Source of the DNA: Streptomyces sp. CB02261
GTDB taxonomy: Bacteria; Actinomycetota; Actinomycetes; Streptomycetales; Streptomycetaceae
DNA length: 64,000 nt
Direction: 5' to 3'
NCBI RefSeq assembly: GCF_001905665.1
Contig: NZ_LIVX01000011.1
Coordinates: forward strand, 202,771-266,770
Shown: piece by piece, positions 35,997 through 44,836 of the stretch
Position numbering within the stretch: the stretch's first letter is position 1
How the letters are laid out: each line of letters opens with the position of its first letter
The notes under the pieces: generated by a model
Told to the model about the DNA's origin: nothing
Database searches by the model: none
The model's input: the letters and a program-made list of their open reading frames with translations, nothing else
Position numbers and translations under genes: made by a program

Positions 35997-38111
35997 CTAC
36001 TGGACCACCTGTCCGGAGGGCTGGTCCAGGTTCAGCTCGGCCGCCAGGTCGGCGGGGCGGCGCCAGCCGTGCTCGCCCCGGGCCAGGAGCCAGGCGGTCG
36101 CCTCGCCGGGGGGCATCGCGGCGGCCACCAGCCAGCCCTGGACGGCGTCGCAGCCCAGGTCGCGCAGGCGCTCCCAGGTCTCGTCGTCCTCCACGCCCTC
36201 CGCGACCACGAGGAGGCCGAGGGAGTGGGCGAGGTCGACGGTGCAGCGGACGATCTCGGCGTCCTCGGTGTCGACGGCGAGCCGGGCGACGAAGGAGCGG
36301 TCGATCTTCAGTTCGCTGACGGGGAGCCGGCGCAGATGGACGAGGGAGGAGTAGCCGGTGCCGAAGTCGTCGAGGGACATCTTGACGCCGTGGCCGGTGA
36401 GCCCGTTGAGCGTGTCGGCGGCCCGCTGGGGGTCCTCCAGGAGCACGTGCTCCGTTATCTCCAGCTGGAGCGCGCCGGCCGGGACGCCGTGGCGGGCGAG
36501 CCGGGCGGCGACGGCGCCCGCGAAACCGGGGGTGTGCACGTCGCGCGGCGAGACGTTGACGGCGACCGGGACGTCGAGTCCCTGGGCGCGCCAGCGGGCG
36601 ACCTGGGCGAGGGCGGTCTCCAGGACGTACTCGGTGAGGTGCGGCATCAGGCCGGAGGACTCGGCGATGGCGATGAACTCGTCCGGCGGGACCTTTCCGC
36701 GCTCGGGGTGCACCCAGCGGACGAGCGCTTCGAGGCCGGCGACCTGGCCGTCGAAGCGGACCTTGGGCTGGTAGTGGAGCTCGACCTCGTGGGCGTCGAG
36801 GGCACGGCGCAGGTCGCCGAGGAGCCCGAGCCGGTCGGGCGTGTTGGAGTCGCGCTTGGACTCGTAGACCTCGACGCCGGTGCGGTCCCGCTTGGCCTGG
36901 TACATGGCGACGTCGGCGCGGCGCAGCAGGCCTTCGGCGTCGAGGGCGTGGTCGGGGAAGACGGCGACGCCGGCGCTGGCCTCCAGGACGAGGGTGAGTC
37001 CGTCGAGGTCGAGCGGTGAGGAGAGTTCGGCGACGAGGTGGCGGGCGACCCGCTGGGCGCTGGTGGTGGAGTCGGCGGTGGGCAGCAGGACGGCGAACTC
37101 GTCGCCGCCGAGCCGGGCGGCCTCGGCGCCGCGCGGCAGGGCGAGGCGGAGCCGGTCCGCGATCTGGAGGAGCAGCCGGTCGCCCGCGAGGTGACCGAGG
37201 GTGTCGTTGACCGACCGGAATCGGTCGAGGTCGATCAGGACGAGGGCGGCGCGGGCTCCCTCGCCTTCGGCCTCCTCCAGCGCGGTCCAGGCCCGCTCCA
37301 GGAGCCACTGGCGGTTGGGGAGGCCGGTCAGCGGGTCGCGCAGCTGCTCCTCGGCGCGGGCACGGGCGATCCAGAGGGTGGAGTCGAGGGCGATGAGGGG
37401 AACGGCGAAGAGCGGCAGCAGGACCGGCCTGGTGGCGGCGACGAGGCAGATCAGGGGGGCGATGCCGAGCAGGGCGACGGCGACGAGGCCCTGCCGGAGG
37501 AGGGCGGTGCGGGCGATCGTGGGCAGGCCGCCGCTCTGCGGGGCGAGCGTGTACCACAGGAGGACGCGGGTCGCCACGAGATAGGCGCCCGCGGCGAGCA
37601 CGACTTCCGGGAGGTCCCCGATCGTCCAGTCGAGGGGCTGCCAGGGCCGCTCGACGCTGGACACGTCGCCGAAGAGGGCGAGGACCAGGGCGGCGGCGAC
37701 GACTCCGATGATGTCGGCGGCGCCGTGCAGCAGGCCCTGCCGCCAGCGCTGCCGGCGGGCGGCGCCGACGAGGGTGACCACGGTCAGCGAGACGAGTCCG
37801 GCGGGCACCCAACCGTAGAGGAGGAGCACGGCGAGGGTGAGGGCGGCGCCGGATCCGGTGCCGCCCCACCAGCGGTCGCGGCCGAGGGCGACCAGGTGGC
37901 CGACGATGAGGCCGGCGAGGACGGCCAGGGAGCCCCCGGTGACGCCGCCGGGGAAGAGTGCGTGGCCGGTGCTCAGGGCCCGCTGGAGCCCGGCGACGAG
38001 CACGACTGCGGCGATGCCCACCACGGCTGCGGGCAGCCGGGAGGTGAAGCCCAGGGGGACCGCACGGCCGTGTGGCCGTGGGACCCGGGCGGCGCTCTCG
38101 GTCGGTTCCAT
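35997..38111 (-). CDS. rmdB: Membrane c-di-GMP phosphodiesterase (GGDEF-EAL)
   Basis: This protein of about 704 residues has six to eight N-terminal membrane segments, then GGDEF and EAL domains. The GGDEF reads AARLGGDEFAVLLP, but the inhibitory site is RGAE rather than RxxD. The EAL domain keeps all key residues: LEALVRW, VNVSPR, LEITE, LDDFGTGYSSL, LKIDRSF, AEGVED and QG. It is therefore predicted to hydrolyse c-di-GMP. The gene lies between ligA and gatC, where RmdB (SCO5495), a regulator of development in S. coelicolor, is found. The ATG at 38111 has AGAGGGACGGG upstream; a GTG at 38126 is less likely. Confidence 0.92.
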   Translation of the reverse strand: MEPTESAARVPRPHGRAVPLGFTSRLPAAVVGIAAVVLVAGLQRALSTGHALFPGGVTGGSLAVLAGLIVGHLVALGRDRWWGGTGSGAALTLAVLLLYGWVPAGLVSLTVVTLVGAARRQRWRQGLLHGAADIIGVVAAALVLALFGDVSSVERPWQPLDWTIGDLPEVVLAAGAYLVATRVLLWYTLAPQSGGLPTIARTALLRQGLVAVALLGIAPLICLVAATRPVLLPLFAVPLIALDSTLWIARARAEEQLRDPLTGLPNRQWLLERAWTALEEAEGEGARAALVLIDLDRFRSVNDTLGHLAGDRLLLQIADRLRLALPRGAEAARLGGDEFAVLLPTADSTTSAQRVARHLVAELSSPLDLDGLTLVLEASAGVAVFPDHALDAEGLLRRADVAMYQAKRDRTGVEVYESKRDSNTPDRLGLLGDLRRALDAHEVELHYQPKVRFDGQVAGLEALVRWVHPERGKVPPDEFIAIAESSGLMPHLTEYVLETALAQVARWRAQGLDVPVAVNVSPRDVHTPGFAGAVAARLARHGVPAGALQLEITEHVLLEDPQRAADTLNGLTGHGVKMSLDDFGTGYSSLVHLRRLPVSELKIDRSFVARLAVDTEDAEIVRCTVDLAHSLGLLVVAEGVEDDETWERLRDLGCDAVQGWLVAAAMPPGEATAWLLARGEHGWRRPADLAAELNLDQPSGQVVQ

Positions 38112-38476
38112 TCCCGTCCCTCTCACAGGCGGCGGTGCCGTCGGTGTGCGACGGCCGCGGTCGCGCGGCCGTCCGTCGTCCGGTCGTCCGTCGTACGGCC
38201 GCCGTCGGGCGGCCGTCTCTCGTGTCGACGGGGACGTTGCCCCGGCGCCATGACCGGCAGAGCCCTCGCGCGGCCGTGCAGGACGAGACGCACGGTCACC
38301 ACACTAGGCCGCCGAGGGCTTCGACGGGCAGCGCTCTCCTTGTCTTGCCCGAATGCGACCCGGCCACCCGTAACGATCTGGTATGCGCCGAACGGGTGAT
38401 GTTCCAGGGGCCGACCGGGGCCCCGACGGGACGGCGACGGGGCCTTCGCGGCGGGCGGCGGGGACGGGTGGGAGGG
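38112..38476. promoter_or_regulatory. Upstream region of rmdB with tandem and inverted repeats
   Basis: About 365 bases between rmdB and the end of ligA hold no gene I can support. Two copies of CGTCCGTCGT (38170-38179 and 38185-38194) lie 15 bp apart. They are followed by a 9-bp dyad ACGGCCGCC (38195-38203) and GGCGGCCGT (38208-38216), all within 60-105 bases of the rmdB start. The rest is ordinary GC-rich sequence that should contain the rmdB promoter and the ligA 3' end. Confidence 0.5.
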
Positions 38477-40657
38477 TCAGCCGGCGACCGGGACGGCGGC
38501 CTCCCGGGCGGCGTCGGGCCCTTGTTCGAGCAGGATCGCGAAGCCGTCCTCGTCCAGAACCGGAACCTTCAGCTGCATCGCCTTGTCGTACTTCGAACCT
38601 GGGTTCTCACCCACCACCACGAAGGCGGTCTTCTTCGAAACGGAACCGGTCACCTTCGCTCCGAGCCGCTGCAGGGACTCTTTTGCGCCATCCCTGGTGA
38701 ACTTCTCCAGGGTGCCGGTCACCACGACCGTGAGACCTTCCAGCGGACGCGGCCCCTCGTCCTCGCCCGCTCCCTCGTCCTCCAGACTGATCCCGGCCGC
38801 GCGCCACTTGCGCACGATCTCCCGGTGCCACTCCTCGGAGAACCACTGCTTCACCGCGGCCGCGATGATCCCGCCGACGCCGTCGACGGCCGCCAGCTCC
38901 TCCTCGCTCGCCTGCTCGATCCGCTCCAGGGAGCGGAACTCGCGGGCCAGCGCCTCGGCCGCGACCGGCCCCACGTGCCGGATCGACAGGCCGTTGATGA
39001 AGCGGGCGAGGGGGCGCTCCTTGGCCGCCGCGATGTTCTCCAGCATGGCGAGGGCGTTCTTCTTCGGCTCGCCCTTCTGGTTGGCGAAGACCGTGACGAT
39101 CTTCTCCTCGCCGGACTTCGGGTCCCGCTTGGGCAGCCCGCTGTCCGGATCGAGGACGTACGCCTTGATCGGCAGCAGCTGCTCGATGGTGAGGTCGAAG
39201 AGGTCGCCCTCGTCGGCGAGCGGCGGCTCGGCCGGCTCCAGGGGCCGGGTCAGCGCCGCCGCGGCCACCGCGCCGAAGTTCTCGATGTCCAGGCACTGGC
39301 GCCCGGCCAGGAAGAAGAGCCGCTCGCGCAGCTGGGCCGGGCAGGTCCGGGCGTTCGGACAGCGGAGGTCGATGTCGCCCTCCTTCATCGGCTTCAGCGG
39401 CGTCCCGCACTCCGGGCACTCGGCCGGCATCACGAACTCCCGCTCGGTGCCGTCCCGCAGGTCGGCGACCGGCCCGAGGATCTCCGGGATGACGTCGCCG
39501 GCCTTGCGCAGCACGACCGTGTCACCGATCAGCACGCCCTTGGCCTTCACCACCTCCTGGTTGTGGAGGGTGGCGAACTCGACCTCGGAGCCGGCCACGG
39601 TCACCGGCTCCACCTGCGCGTACGGCGTGACGCGCCCGGTCCTGCCGACGCCGACCTTGATGTCGAGCAGCTTGGTGTTGACCTCCTCCGGCGCGTACTT
39701 CCAGGCGATGGCCCAGCGCGGGGCGCGCGCGGTGGAGCCCAGCCTGCCCTGCAGCGGGATCTCGTCGAGCTTGACCACGACCCCGTCGATCTCGTGCTCG
39801 ACCGAGTGGCGGTTCTCGCCGAAGTACGTGATGAACTCCCGCACCTCGTCGAGCGAGCCGACCACCTTGTTGTGCCGGGCGGTGGGCAGGCCCCACTCGT
39901 GGAGGAGCCCGTACGCCTCCGAGAGCAGCGCGATGTCGAAGCCCTCGCGGGCGCCGATGCCGTGCACCACCATGTGGAGCGGGCGGGAGGCGGTGACCTT
40001 CGGGTCCTTCTGGCGGAGCGAACCGGCCGCCGCGTTGCGCGGGTTGGCGAAGGGCTTGTCGCCGGCCTCGACCAGGCGGGCGTTGAGCCCCAGGAAGGCC
40101 TCCATCGGGAAGTAGACCTCGCCGCGGATCTCCACGAGGTCCGGGATCCGGTCGCCCCGCAGCCGCTCCGGGATGTCGGCGATCGTGCGCACGTTGGGCG
40201 TGATGTCCTCGCCGGTGCGCCCGTCGCCGCGGGTCGCGGCCCGGGTCAGCCGCCCGTGCTCGTACGTCAGGTTCACGGCCAGGCCGTCGACCTTCAGCTC
40301 GCACAGGAAGTGGTGGTCGGGCGTGCCGACGTCCCGGGCGACACGCTCGGCCCAGGCGGCCAACTCCTCGTCGTCGAAGGCGTTGTCCAGGGAGAGCATC
40401 CGCTCGCGGTGCTCCACGGAGGTGAACTCGGTCTCGTACTGCCCCGCGACCTTCTGGGTCGGTGAGTCGGGCGTCCGCAGCTCCGGGTACTCCTCCTCCA
40501 GCGCCTCCAGGGCGCGCAGGAGCCTGTCGAACTCGCCGTCGCTGATGACCGGCTGGTCCTTCACGTAGTACCGGAAGCGGTGCTCCTCGACCTGCTCGGC
40601 CAGATCGGCGTGCTTCTCCCGTGCCTCGGCGGGCAGGGCCCCCTGTTCGACTGCCAC
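38477..40657 (-). CDS. ligA: NAD-dependent DNA ligase
   Basis: The 726-residue replication ligase seals nicks using NAD+. In order it shows the Ia domain with YYVKDQPVISDGEFDRLL, the adenylation lysine in LCELKVDGLAVNLTYEHGRL and the OB-fold. The four-cysteine zinc finger is CPECGTPL plus CPNARTC. Helix-hairpin-helix motifs follow, then a C-terminal BRCT domain (about residues 630-715). The GTG at 40657 (MAVEQGALPAEAREKHADLA) has GGGAGGA 5 bases upstream. The frame is open further upstream but shows no support. The downstream neighbour is the rmdB region. Confidence 0.96.
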   Translation of the reverse strand: MAVEQGALPAEAREKHADLAEQVEEHRFRYYVKDQPVISDGEFDRLLRALEALEEEYPELRTPDSPTQKVAGQYETEFTSVEHRERMLSLDNAFDDEELAAWAERVARDVGTPDHHFLCELKVDGLAVNLTYEHGRLTRAATRGDGRTGEDITPNVRTIADIPERLRGDRIPDLVEIRGEVYFPMEAFLGLNARLVEAGDKPFANPRNAAAGSLRQKDPKVTASRPLHMVVHGIGAREGFDIALLSEAYGLLHEWGLPTARHNKVVGSLDEVREFITYFGENRHSVEHEIDGVVVKLDEIPLQGRLGSTARAPRWAIAWKYAPEEVNTKLLDIKVGVGRTGRVTPYAQVEPVTVAGSEVEFATLHNQEVVKAKGVLIGDTVVLRKAGDVIPEILGPVADLRDGTEREFVMPAECPECGTPLKPMKEGDIDLRCPNARTCPAQLRERLFFLAGRQCLDIENFGAVAAAALTRPLEPAEPPLADEGDLFDLTIEQLLPIKAYVLDPDSGLPKRDPKSGEEKIVTVFANQKGEPKKNALAMLENIAAAKERPLARFINGLSIRHVGPVAAEALAREFRSLERIEQASEEELAAVDGVGGIIAAAVKQWFSEEWHREIVRKWRAAGISLEDEGAGEDEGPRPLEGLTVVVTGTLEKFTRDGAKESLQRLGAKVTGSVSKKTAFVVVGENPGSKYDKAMQLKVPVLDEDGFAILLEQGPDAAREAAVPVAG

Positions 40658-40689
40658 CTTCGTCCGTCCTCCCGTGCCTCGAAACCCGG

Positions 40690-41697
40690 TCACTCTGGGT
40701 TGTCCGCGAGCGATGTCGCCGCCCGGGCGCAGTGAGCGAGCGCCGCGCGGGCGTAGGCGGGCGAAGCGCCCGCCAGCCCGCACGTGGGCGTGACGACCAC
40801 GGACTCCGCGAGAGTCCCCGGATTCAGCCCCAGCCTGCGCCACAACGTCCTGACACACATGACGCTACCGCCCGGGTCCGACAACGGGCCGTCGGTGGAC
40901 GCCACCACACCGGCGAAGAGCTTCGTGCCGGCCTCCACGGCCTCCCCGATCGTCTCCTCGTCACGCTCGGTGAGCAGCCCGAAGTCGAACGAGACACCGG
41001 CCGCTCCGGCCCGCCACAGCAGGGCGAAGGGGACGTCCGGGGCGCAGGAGTGGACGACCACCGGTCCGTCGTGGACCCCCATCACCTCGCGCAGGGCGCT
41101 CTCGACGACCTGCCGGTCGACGGCCCGGTAGGTCCGGTAGCCGCTGGCGGTACGGACGTGGCCGCGCAGGACCGCGGTGAGCGAGGGCTCGTCGAGCTGA
41201 AGGACGACCCTGGCCCCGGGGATCCGCTTGCGCACGTCCGCGAGGTGCCCGTGGAGGCCTTCGGCGAGGGATCCGACCAGGTCACGACAGGCGCCCGGGT
41301 CCCCGAGCGCCGCCTCGCCGCCGCGCAGCTCCAGGGCCGCGGCGAGCGTCCACGGGCCGACGGCCTGGACCTTGAGCGGGCCCTCGTACCCCTGGGTGAA
41401 CTCCTCCAGGGCGTCCAGGTCCTCGCCCATCCAGGAGCGGGCCCGCCGGGTGTCCCGGCCGGGCCGGTCGCTGATCCGCCAGCCGCTCGGCTCCACGTGC
41501 GCGTACAGGTCGACGAGCATCCCGATCGTCCGGCCGATCATGTCGGCGCCGGGGCCGCGGGCGGGCAGCTCGGCCAGGAACGGGAAGTCCTCGAAGGAGC
41601 CGGTGGCGGCCCTGGCGGCCTCCCGGGCGTCGCCGCCCGGCAGGGAACCGACGCCGGTGGCGGGCCCCCAGAGCTTCGTGTGGTCCGAGTCGCTCAT
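40690..41697 (-). CDS. Cobalamin-independent methionine synthase-like protein (catalytic domain only)
   Basis: The 335-residue protein corresponds to the C-terminal catalytic half of MetE. It has TGVGSLPGGDAREAARA at the start and QLDEPSLTAVLRG with the substrate/zinc Glu. The zinc ligands His and Cys are in VVVHSCAPDVPF, with the last Cys in VTPTCGLAG. It lacks the N-terminal MetE half, so the methyl donor is probably not folate-triglutamate in the usual way. The start ATG 41697 lies 2 bases after the upstream SDR stop, so the two are coupled. The position next to ligA is conserved in Streptomyces as I recall. Confidence 0.85.
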   Translation of the reverse strand: MSDSDHTKLWGPATGVGSLPGGDAREAARAATGSFEDFPFLAELPARGPGADMIGRTIGMLVDLYAHVEPSGWRISDRPGRDTRRARSWMGEDLDALEEFTQGYEGPLKVQAVGPWTLAAALELRGGEAALGDPGACRDLVGSLAEGLHGHLADVRKRIPGARVVLQLDEPSLTAVLRGHVRTASGYRTYRAVDRQVVESALREVMGVHDGPVVVHSCAPDVPFALLWRAGAAGVSFDFGLLTERDEETIGEAVEAGTKLFAGVVASTDGPLSDPGGSVMCVRTLWRRLGLNPGTLAESVVVTPTCGLAGASPAYARAALAHCARAATSLADNPE

Positions 41698-41699
41698 GG

Positions 41700-42389
41700 T
41701 CAGCGTCCCGGCCTGACGGAGAGGTCGTTGATCTCCGCGTCGCGCGGCAGGTCGATCGCGGTGAGGATCGCCGTCGCGACCGACTCGGGGTCGATCCACC
41801 GCGAGGGGTCGTACTCCTTGCCCTCCTGGGCGTGGACCTTCGCCTGCATGGGGCTCGCGGTACGGCCCGGGTAGACGGAGGTGACCCGCACGCCGTTGGC
41901 GTGCTCCTCGTGGCGCAGCGCGTCCGCGAGGGCCTTGAGACCGTGCTTGGAGGCGGCGTACGCGCCCCACTCGGCGTGCGCGTTGAGCCCGGCGCCCGAG
42001 TTCACGAAGACGACGTGGCCCTGGGAGACCCGCAGCTGGGGCAGGAGGTGCCGGGTCAGTTCGGCCGGGGCGACCAGGTTGACGTTGAGCTGGTGGTGCC
42101 AGGTCTTCGGGGTGAGGTCCCCGATGGGCCCGAGGTCGACGACGCCCGCGATGTGCAGCAGGCTGTCCACCCGCTCGGGCATGGTCTGGTGCGAGAACGC
42201 CCAGGACAGCCGGTCCGGGTCCGCGAGGTCCCCGACGAGCGTCCGGGCGCCGGGGAACTCCGCGGCGAGCTCCTTGGCCCGACCCGCGTCCCGCGCGTGC
42301 AGCACGAGCTCGTCCCCGCGCGCGTGGAGGCGGCGCGCGACGGCCGCGCCGATGCCGGAACCGGCTCCGGTGATCACATGTGTAGCCAT
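41700..42389 (-). CDS. Short-chain dehydrogenase/reductase
   Basis: The 229-residue classical SDR has the cofactor motif VITGAGSGIGAAVARRLHAR (about 6-25), VDSLLHIAGVVDLGP, the catalytic Ser in VFVNSGAGLNAHAEWG, and the Tyr-x-x-x-Lys in YAASKHGLKA. The substrate is not evident. I chose ATG 42389 because GGGAG lies about 10 bases upstream; an ATG at 42398 abuts it. It forms a unit with the MetE-like gene and with the LOG-like gene 16 bases upstream. Confidence 0.9.
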   Translation of the reverse strand: MATHVITGAGSGIGAAVARRLHARGDELVLHARDAGRAKELAAEFPGARTLVGDLADPDRLSWAFSHQTMPERVDSLLHIAGVVDLGPIGDLTPKTWHHQLNVNLVAPAELTRHLLPQLRVSQGHVVFVNSGAGLNAHAEWGAYAASKHGLKALADALRHEEHANGVRVTSVYPGRTASPMQAKVHAQEGKEYDPSRWIDPESVATAILTAIDLPRDAEINDLSVRPGR

Positions 42390-42405
42390 GGGAGCCATGC
42401 TCCCA

Positions 42406-42945
42406 TCAGCGCGCGCGGATGTTCTCCTCCAGGTGGGCGAGGGCCGTCGGGGCGTCGTCGGCGAAGAAGACCAGGTCGGTGAGGGGCAGGGGGAGGAAGC
42501 CCTCCTCGTCCATGCGGCGGAGCTGGGTCTTCAGGCCGTCGTAGAAGCCGGCCGTGTTGAGCAGGACCACCGGCTTGCCGTGCCGGCCGTGCTTCTTCAG
42601 CTCCAGGATCTCGGTGGCCTCGTCGAGGGTTCCGGTGCCGCCGACCATGATCACGATCGCGTCGGACTTGGCGAGGAGGAGCGCCTTGCGGGCGGACAGG
42701 TCCGCGGTGACGACCATCTCGTCGGCGTGCGGGCGGGCCTTGTGGGCGAGGAAGTCGACGGAGACGCCGACGAGCCGGCCGCCGGCCTCCTCGACGCCGT
42801 CCGCGACGACCTTCATCAGGCCGGTGTCGGAGCCGCCCCAGACCAGGGTGTGCCCGGCCTTGCCGAGGAGGCGGGCGAACTCGCGGGCGGGGGCCGTGTA
42901 GCGCTCGTCCAGGTCGGCCGCGGAGAGGAAGACGCAGATGTTCAT
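42406..42945 (-). CDS. LOG-family phosphoribohydrolase-like protein (TIGR00730)
   Basis: The 179-residue Rossmann-fold protein resembles cytokinin-activating LOG and bacterial 5'-nucleotide phosphoribohydrolases. The family features are GHTLVWGGSDTGLMKVVADG and the glycine motif VGGTGTLDEATEILELKKHG, here with Val rather than Pro before GGTGT. LOG enzymes release the nucleobase from nucleoside monophosphates. The ATG at 42945 (MNICVFLSAADLDERYTAPA) is the first Met before the conserved start. It probably lies in one unit with the SDR. Confidence 0.88.
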   Translation of the reverse strand: MNICVFLSAADLDERYTAPAREFARLLGKAGHTLVWGGSDTGLMKVVADGVEEAGGRLVGVSVDFLAHKARPHADEMVVTADLSARKALLLAKSDAIVIMVGGTGTLDEATEILELKKHGRHGKPVVLLNTAGFYDGLKTQLRRMDEEGFLPLPLTDLVFFADDAPTALAHLEENIRAR

Positions 42946-43043
42946 GCGCTCCACCGTAGGCGCTGACCAGGCGCTTCCGAGATTCTTGGGGAAATCCCGT
43001 TGTCCGGCGATGAGTTCCGGTGACGGGCCGGGTCTGCACTGCC

Positions 43044-43634
43044 ATGGACGAGGTGAAGACCGCGCTGAGCAGGGTCCGGGGACGGGTCGCGTCACGGGAC
43101 GGGACGCCGATCGCGTACGAGCGGTACGGGGACGGGGACGGGCGCCCGGTCGTCCTGGTGGGCGGGGCGCCGGGCGGGGGCGAGCGGGCGCTGGCCGCGC
43201 TGCTCGCCGGGCGCTTCACCGTCGTGACGTACGAGCGGCGCGGGCCCGCGGCGGTGGAGCGGGAGATCGAGGACCTGGCGGCGGTCCTGGAGGCGGCGGG
43301 CCCCGGCGCGGCCGTGCACGGCACGGGGGCGGGCGGCGCGCTCGCGCTCGCGGGGGCGGCGGCCGGGCTTCCTATGAGCGCGGTGTCGGTGTACGAGCCG
43401 CCCTGCACGGGCGACGAGGAGTCCCTGGGGCGGGTCGCCCCGCGCGTCCTGGTGGTCGACGGGGGCGCGAGCCCGGTGGGGACCCGGGACGCGGCCCGCG
43501 CGGTCACGGCGGCCCTCCCCCGCGCCCGGCACCGCACCCTGACGGGCCAGACGGAGGAGGTCGCCCCGCACGTCCTGGCCCCGGTCCTCGTGGAGTTCCT
43601 GTGCGAGGACCGGGAGGCCGTGGGCGCCGCTTGA
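43044..43634 (+). CDS. Alpha/beta-hydrolase fold protein lacking the catalytic residues
   Basis: The 196-residue protein keeps the fold: TPIAYERYGDGDGRPVVLVG, RFTVVTYERRGPAAVE, the strand-turn-helix AAVHGTGAGGALALAGAAAG, the YEPP motif, and VLAPVLVEFL. The nucleophile elbow, normally G-x-S-x-G, reads G-T-G-A-G (residues 93-97), so residue 95 is Gly in place of Ser. The catalytic His position in GQTH reads GQTE (Glu 171). Both losses suggest a pseudoenzyme. The ATG at 43044 has no clear ribosome site. It is convergent with mnmA, 7 bases apart. Confidence 0.78.
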   Translation: MDEVKTALSRVRGRVASRDGTPIAYERYGDGDGRPVVLVGGAPGGGERALAALLAGRFTVVTYERRGPAAVEREIEDLAAVLEAAGPGAAVHGTGAGGALALAGAAAGLPMSAVSVYEPPCTGDEESLGRVAPRVLVVDGGASPVGTRDAARAVTAALPRARHRTLTGQTEEVAPHVLAPVLVEFLCEDREAVGAA

Positions 43635-43641
43635 GGGGGGT

Positions 43642-44775
43642 CTACGCGGTGGCGGTCGCCGTCGTGCGGCGGGTCGTCGTCGCGATCGTGGCCGAGCCCA
43701 CCACGCGGGTGCCGTCGTACAGCACGATCGCCTGGCCGGGCGCCACGCCGCGGACCGGCTCGGCGAAGGTGACCGTGAGCTCGCCGTCCGCCAGGGACGC
43801 CGTCACCTCGGTCTCGCCGCCGTGGGCGCGGAGCTGGGCGGTGTAGCGGCCGGAGCCCTCCGGTGCGGCGCCGCACCAGCGGGGCTTGATCGCCGTCAGG
43901 CCGGTGACGTCGAGGGCCTCGACGGGGCCGACGGTGACCGTGTTGTTCACGGGCGAGATGTCGAGGACGTAGCGGGGCTTGCCGTCCGCGGCCGGGTGGC
44001 CGATCCGCAGGCCCTTGCGCTGGCCGATGGTGAAGCCGTACGCGCCGTCGTGGGTGCCGACCTTCGCACCGGCCTCGTCGACGATGTCGCCCTCCGCCCT
44101 GCCCAGGCGGGAGGCGAGGAAGCCCTGGGTGTCGCCGTCGGCGATGAAGCAGATGTCGTGGCTGTCGGGCTTCTTCGCGACCGCGAGCCCGCGCCGCTCG
44201 GCCTCCGCGCGGATCTCGTCCTTGGTGGTGAGGGTGTCGCCCAGGGGGAACATGGCGTGCGCGAGCTGCTTCTCGTCCAGGACACCGAGGACGTACGACT
44301 GGTCCTTGGCCATGTCGGAGGCCCGGTGCAGCTCACGGGTGCCGTCCTCGTTCAGGACGATTGTCGCGTAGTGGCCGGTGCAGACCGCGTCGAAGCCGAG
44401 GGCGAGCGCCTTGTCGAGCAGCGCCGCGAACTTGATCTTCTCGTTGCAGCGCAGGCACGGGTTGGGGGTGCGGCCGGCCTCGTACTCGGCGACGAAGTCG
44501 TCGACGACGTCCTCACGGAACCGCTCGGCGAGGTCCCACACGTAGAAGGGGATGCCGATGACGTCGGCGGCCCGGCGGGCGTCGCGGGAATCCTCGATCG
44601 TGCAACAGCCACGCGCGCCCGTGCGGAAGGACTGCGGGTTCGCGGAGAGCGCGAGGTGCACGCCGGTCACGTCGTGACCGGCTTCGGCGGCACGGGCGGC
44701 GGCGACGGCGGAGTCCACTCCGCCCGACATGGCGGCGAGGACGCGGAGGGGGCGCGGGGGCGGAGTCTGAGTCAT
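43642..44775 (-). CDS. mnmA: tRNA-specific 2-thiouridylase
   Basis: The 377-residue enzyme adenylates U34 of Lys, Glu and Gln tRNAs and adds sulphur. It shows the PP-loop RVLAAMSGGVDSAVAAARAA, the nucleophile cysteine in GRTPNPCLRCNEKIKF, MAKDQSYVLGVL, and the second active-site cysteine in KPDSHDICFIADGD. The length is normal. The ATG at 44775 (MTQTPPPRPLRVLAA) has a TAGGG site. The sulphur donor system usually includes a cysteine desulfurase, and one is encoded 0.7 kb upstream on the same strand. Confidence 0.96.
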   Translation of the reverse strand: MTQTPPPRPLRVLAAMSGGVDSAVAAARAAEAGHDVTGVHLALSANPQSFRTGARGCCTIEDSRDARRAADVIGIPFYVWDLAERFREDVVDDFVAEYEAGRTPNPCLRCNEKIKFAALLDKALALGFDAVCTGHYATIVLNEDGTRELHRASDMAKDQSYVLGVLDEKQLAHAMFPLGDTLTTKDEIRAEAERRGLAVAKKPDSHDICFIADGDTQGFLASRLGRAEGDIVDEAGAKVGTHDGAYGFTIGQRKGLRIGHPAADGKPRYVLDISPVNNTVTVGPVEALDVTGLTAIKPRWCGAAPEGSGRYTAQLRAHGGETEVTASLADGELTVTFAEPVRGVAPGQAIVLYDGTRVVGSATIATTTRRTTATATA

Positions 44776-44836
44776 AGCCCTACCAGGGTACGGGGCGACG
44801 GGAACCACGGTCGCGGTAGTAAGCGTTCTCGGTGGC

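Noticed and set aside
42374..43876. A 500-codon minus-strand frame spanning the LOG gene, the hydrolase and part of mnmA
   Set aside because: It overlaps three supported genes and has the Arg/Pro/Ala-rich composition of a shadow frame.
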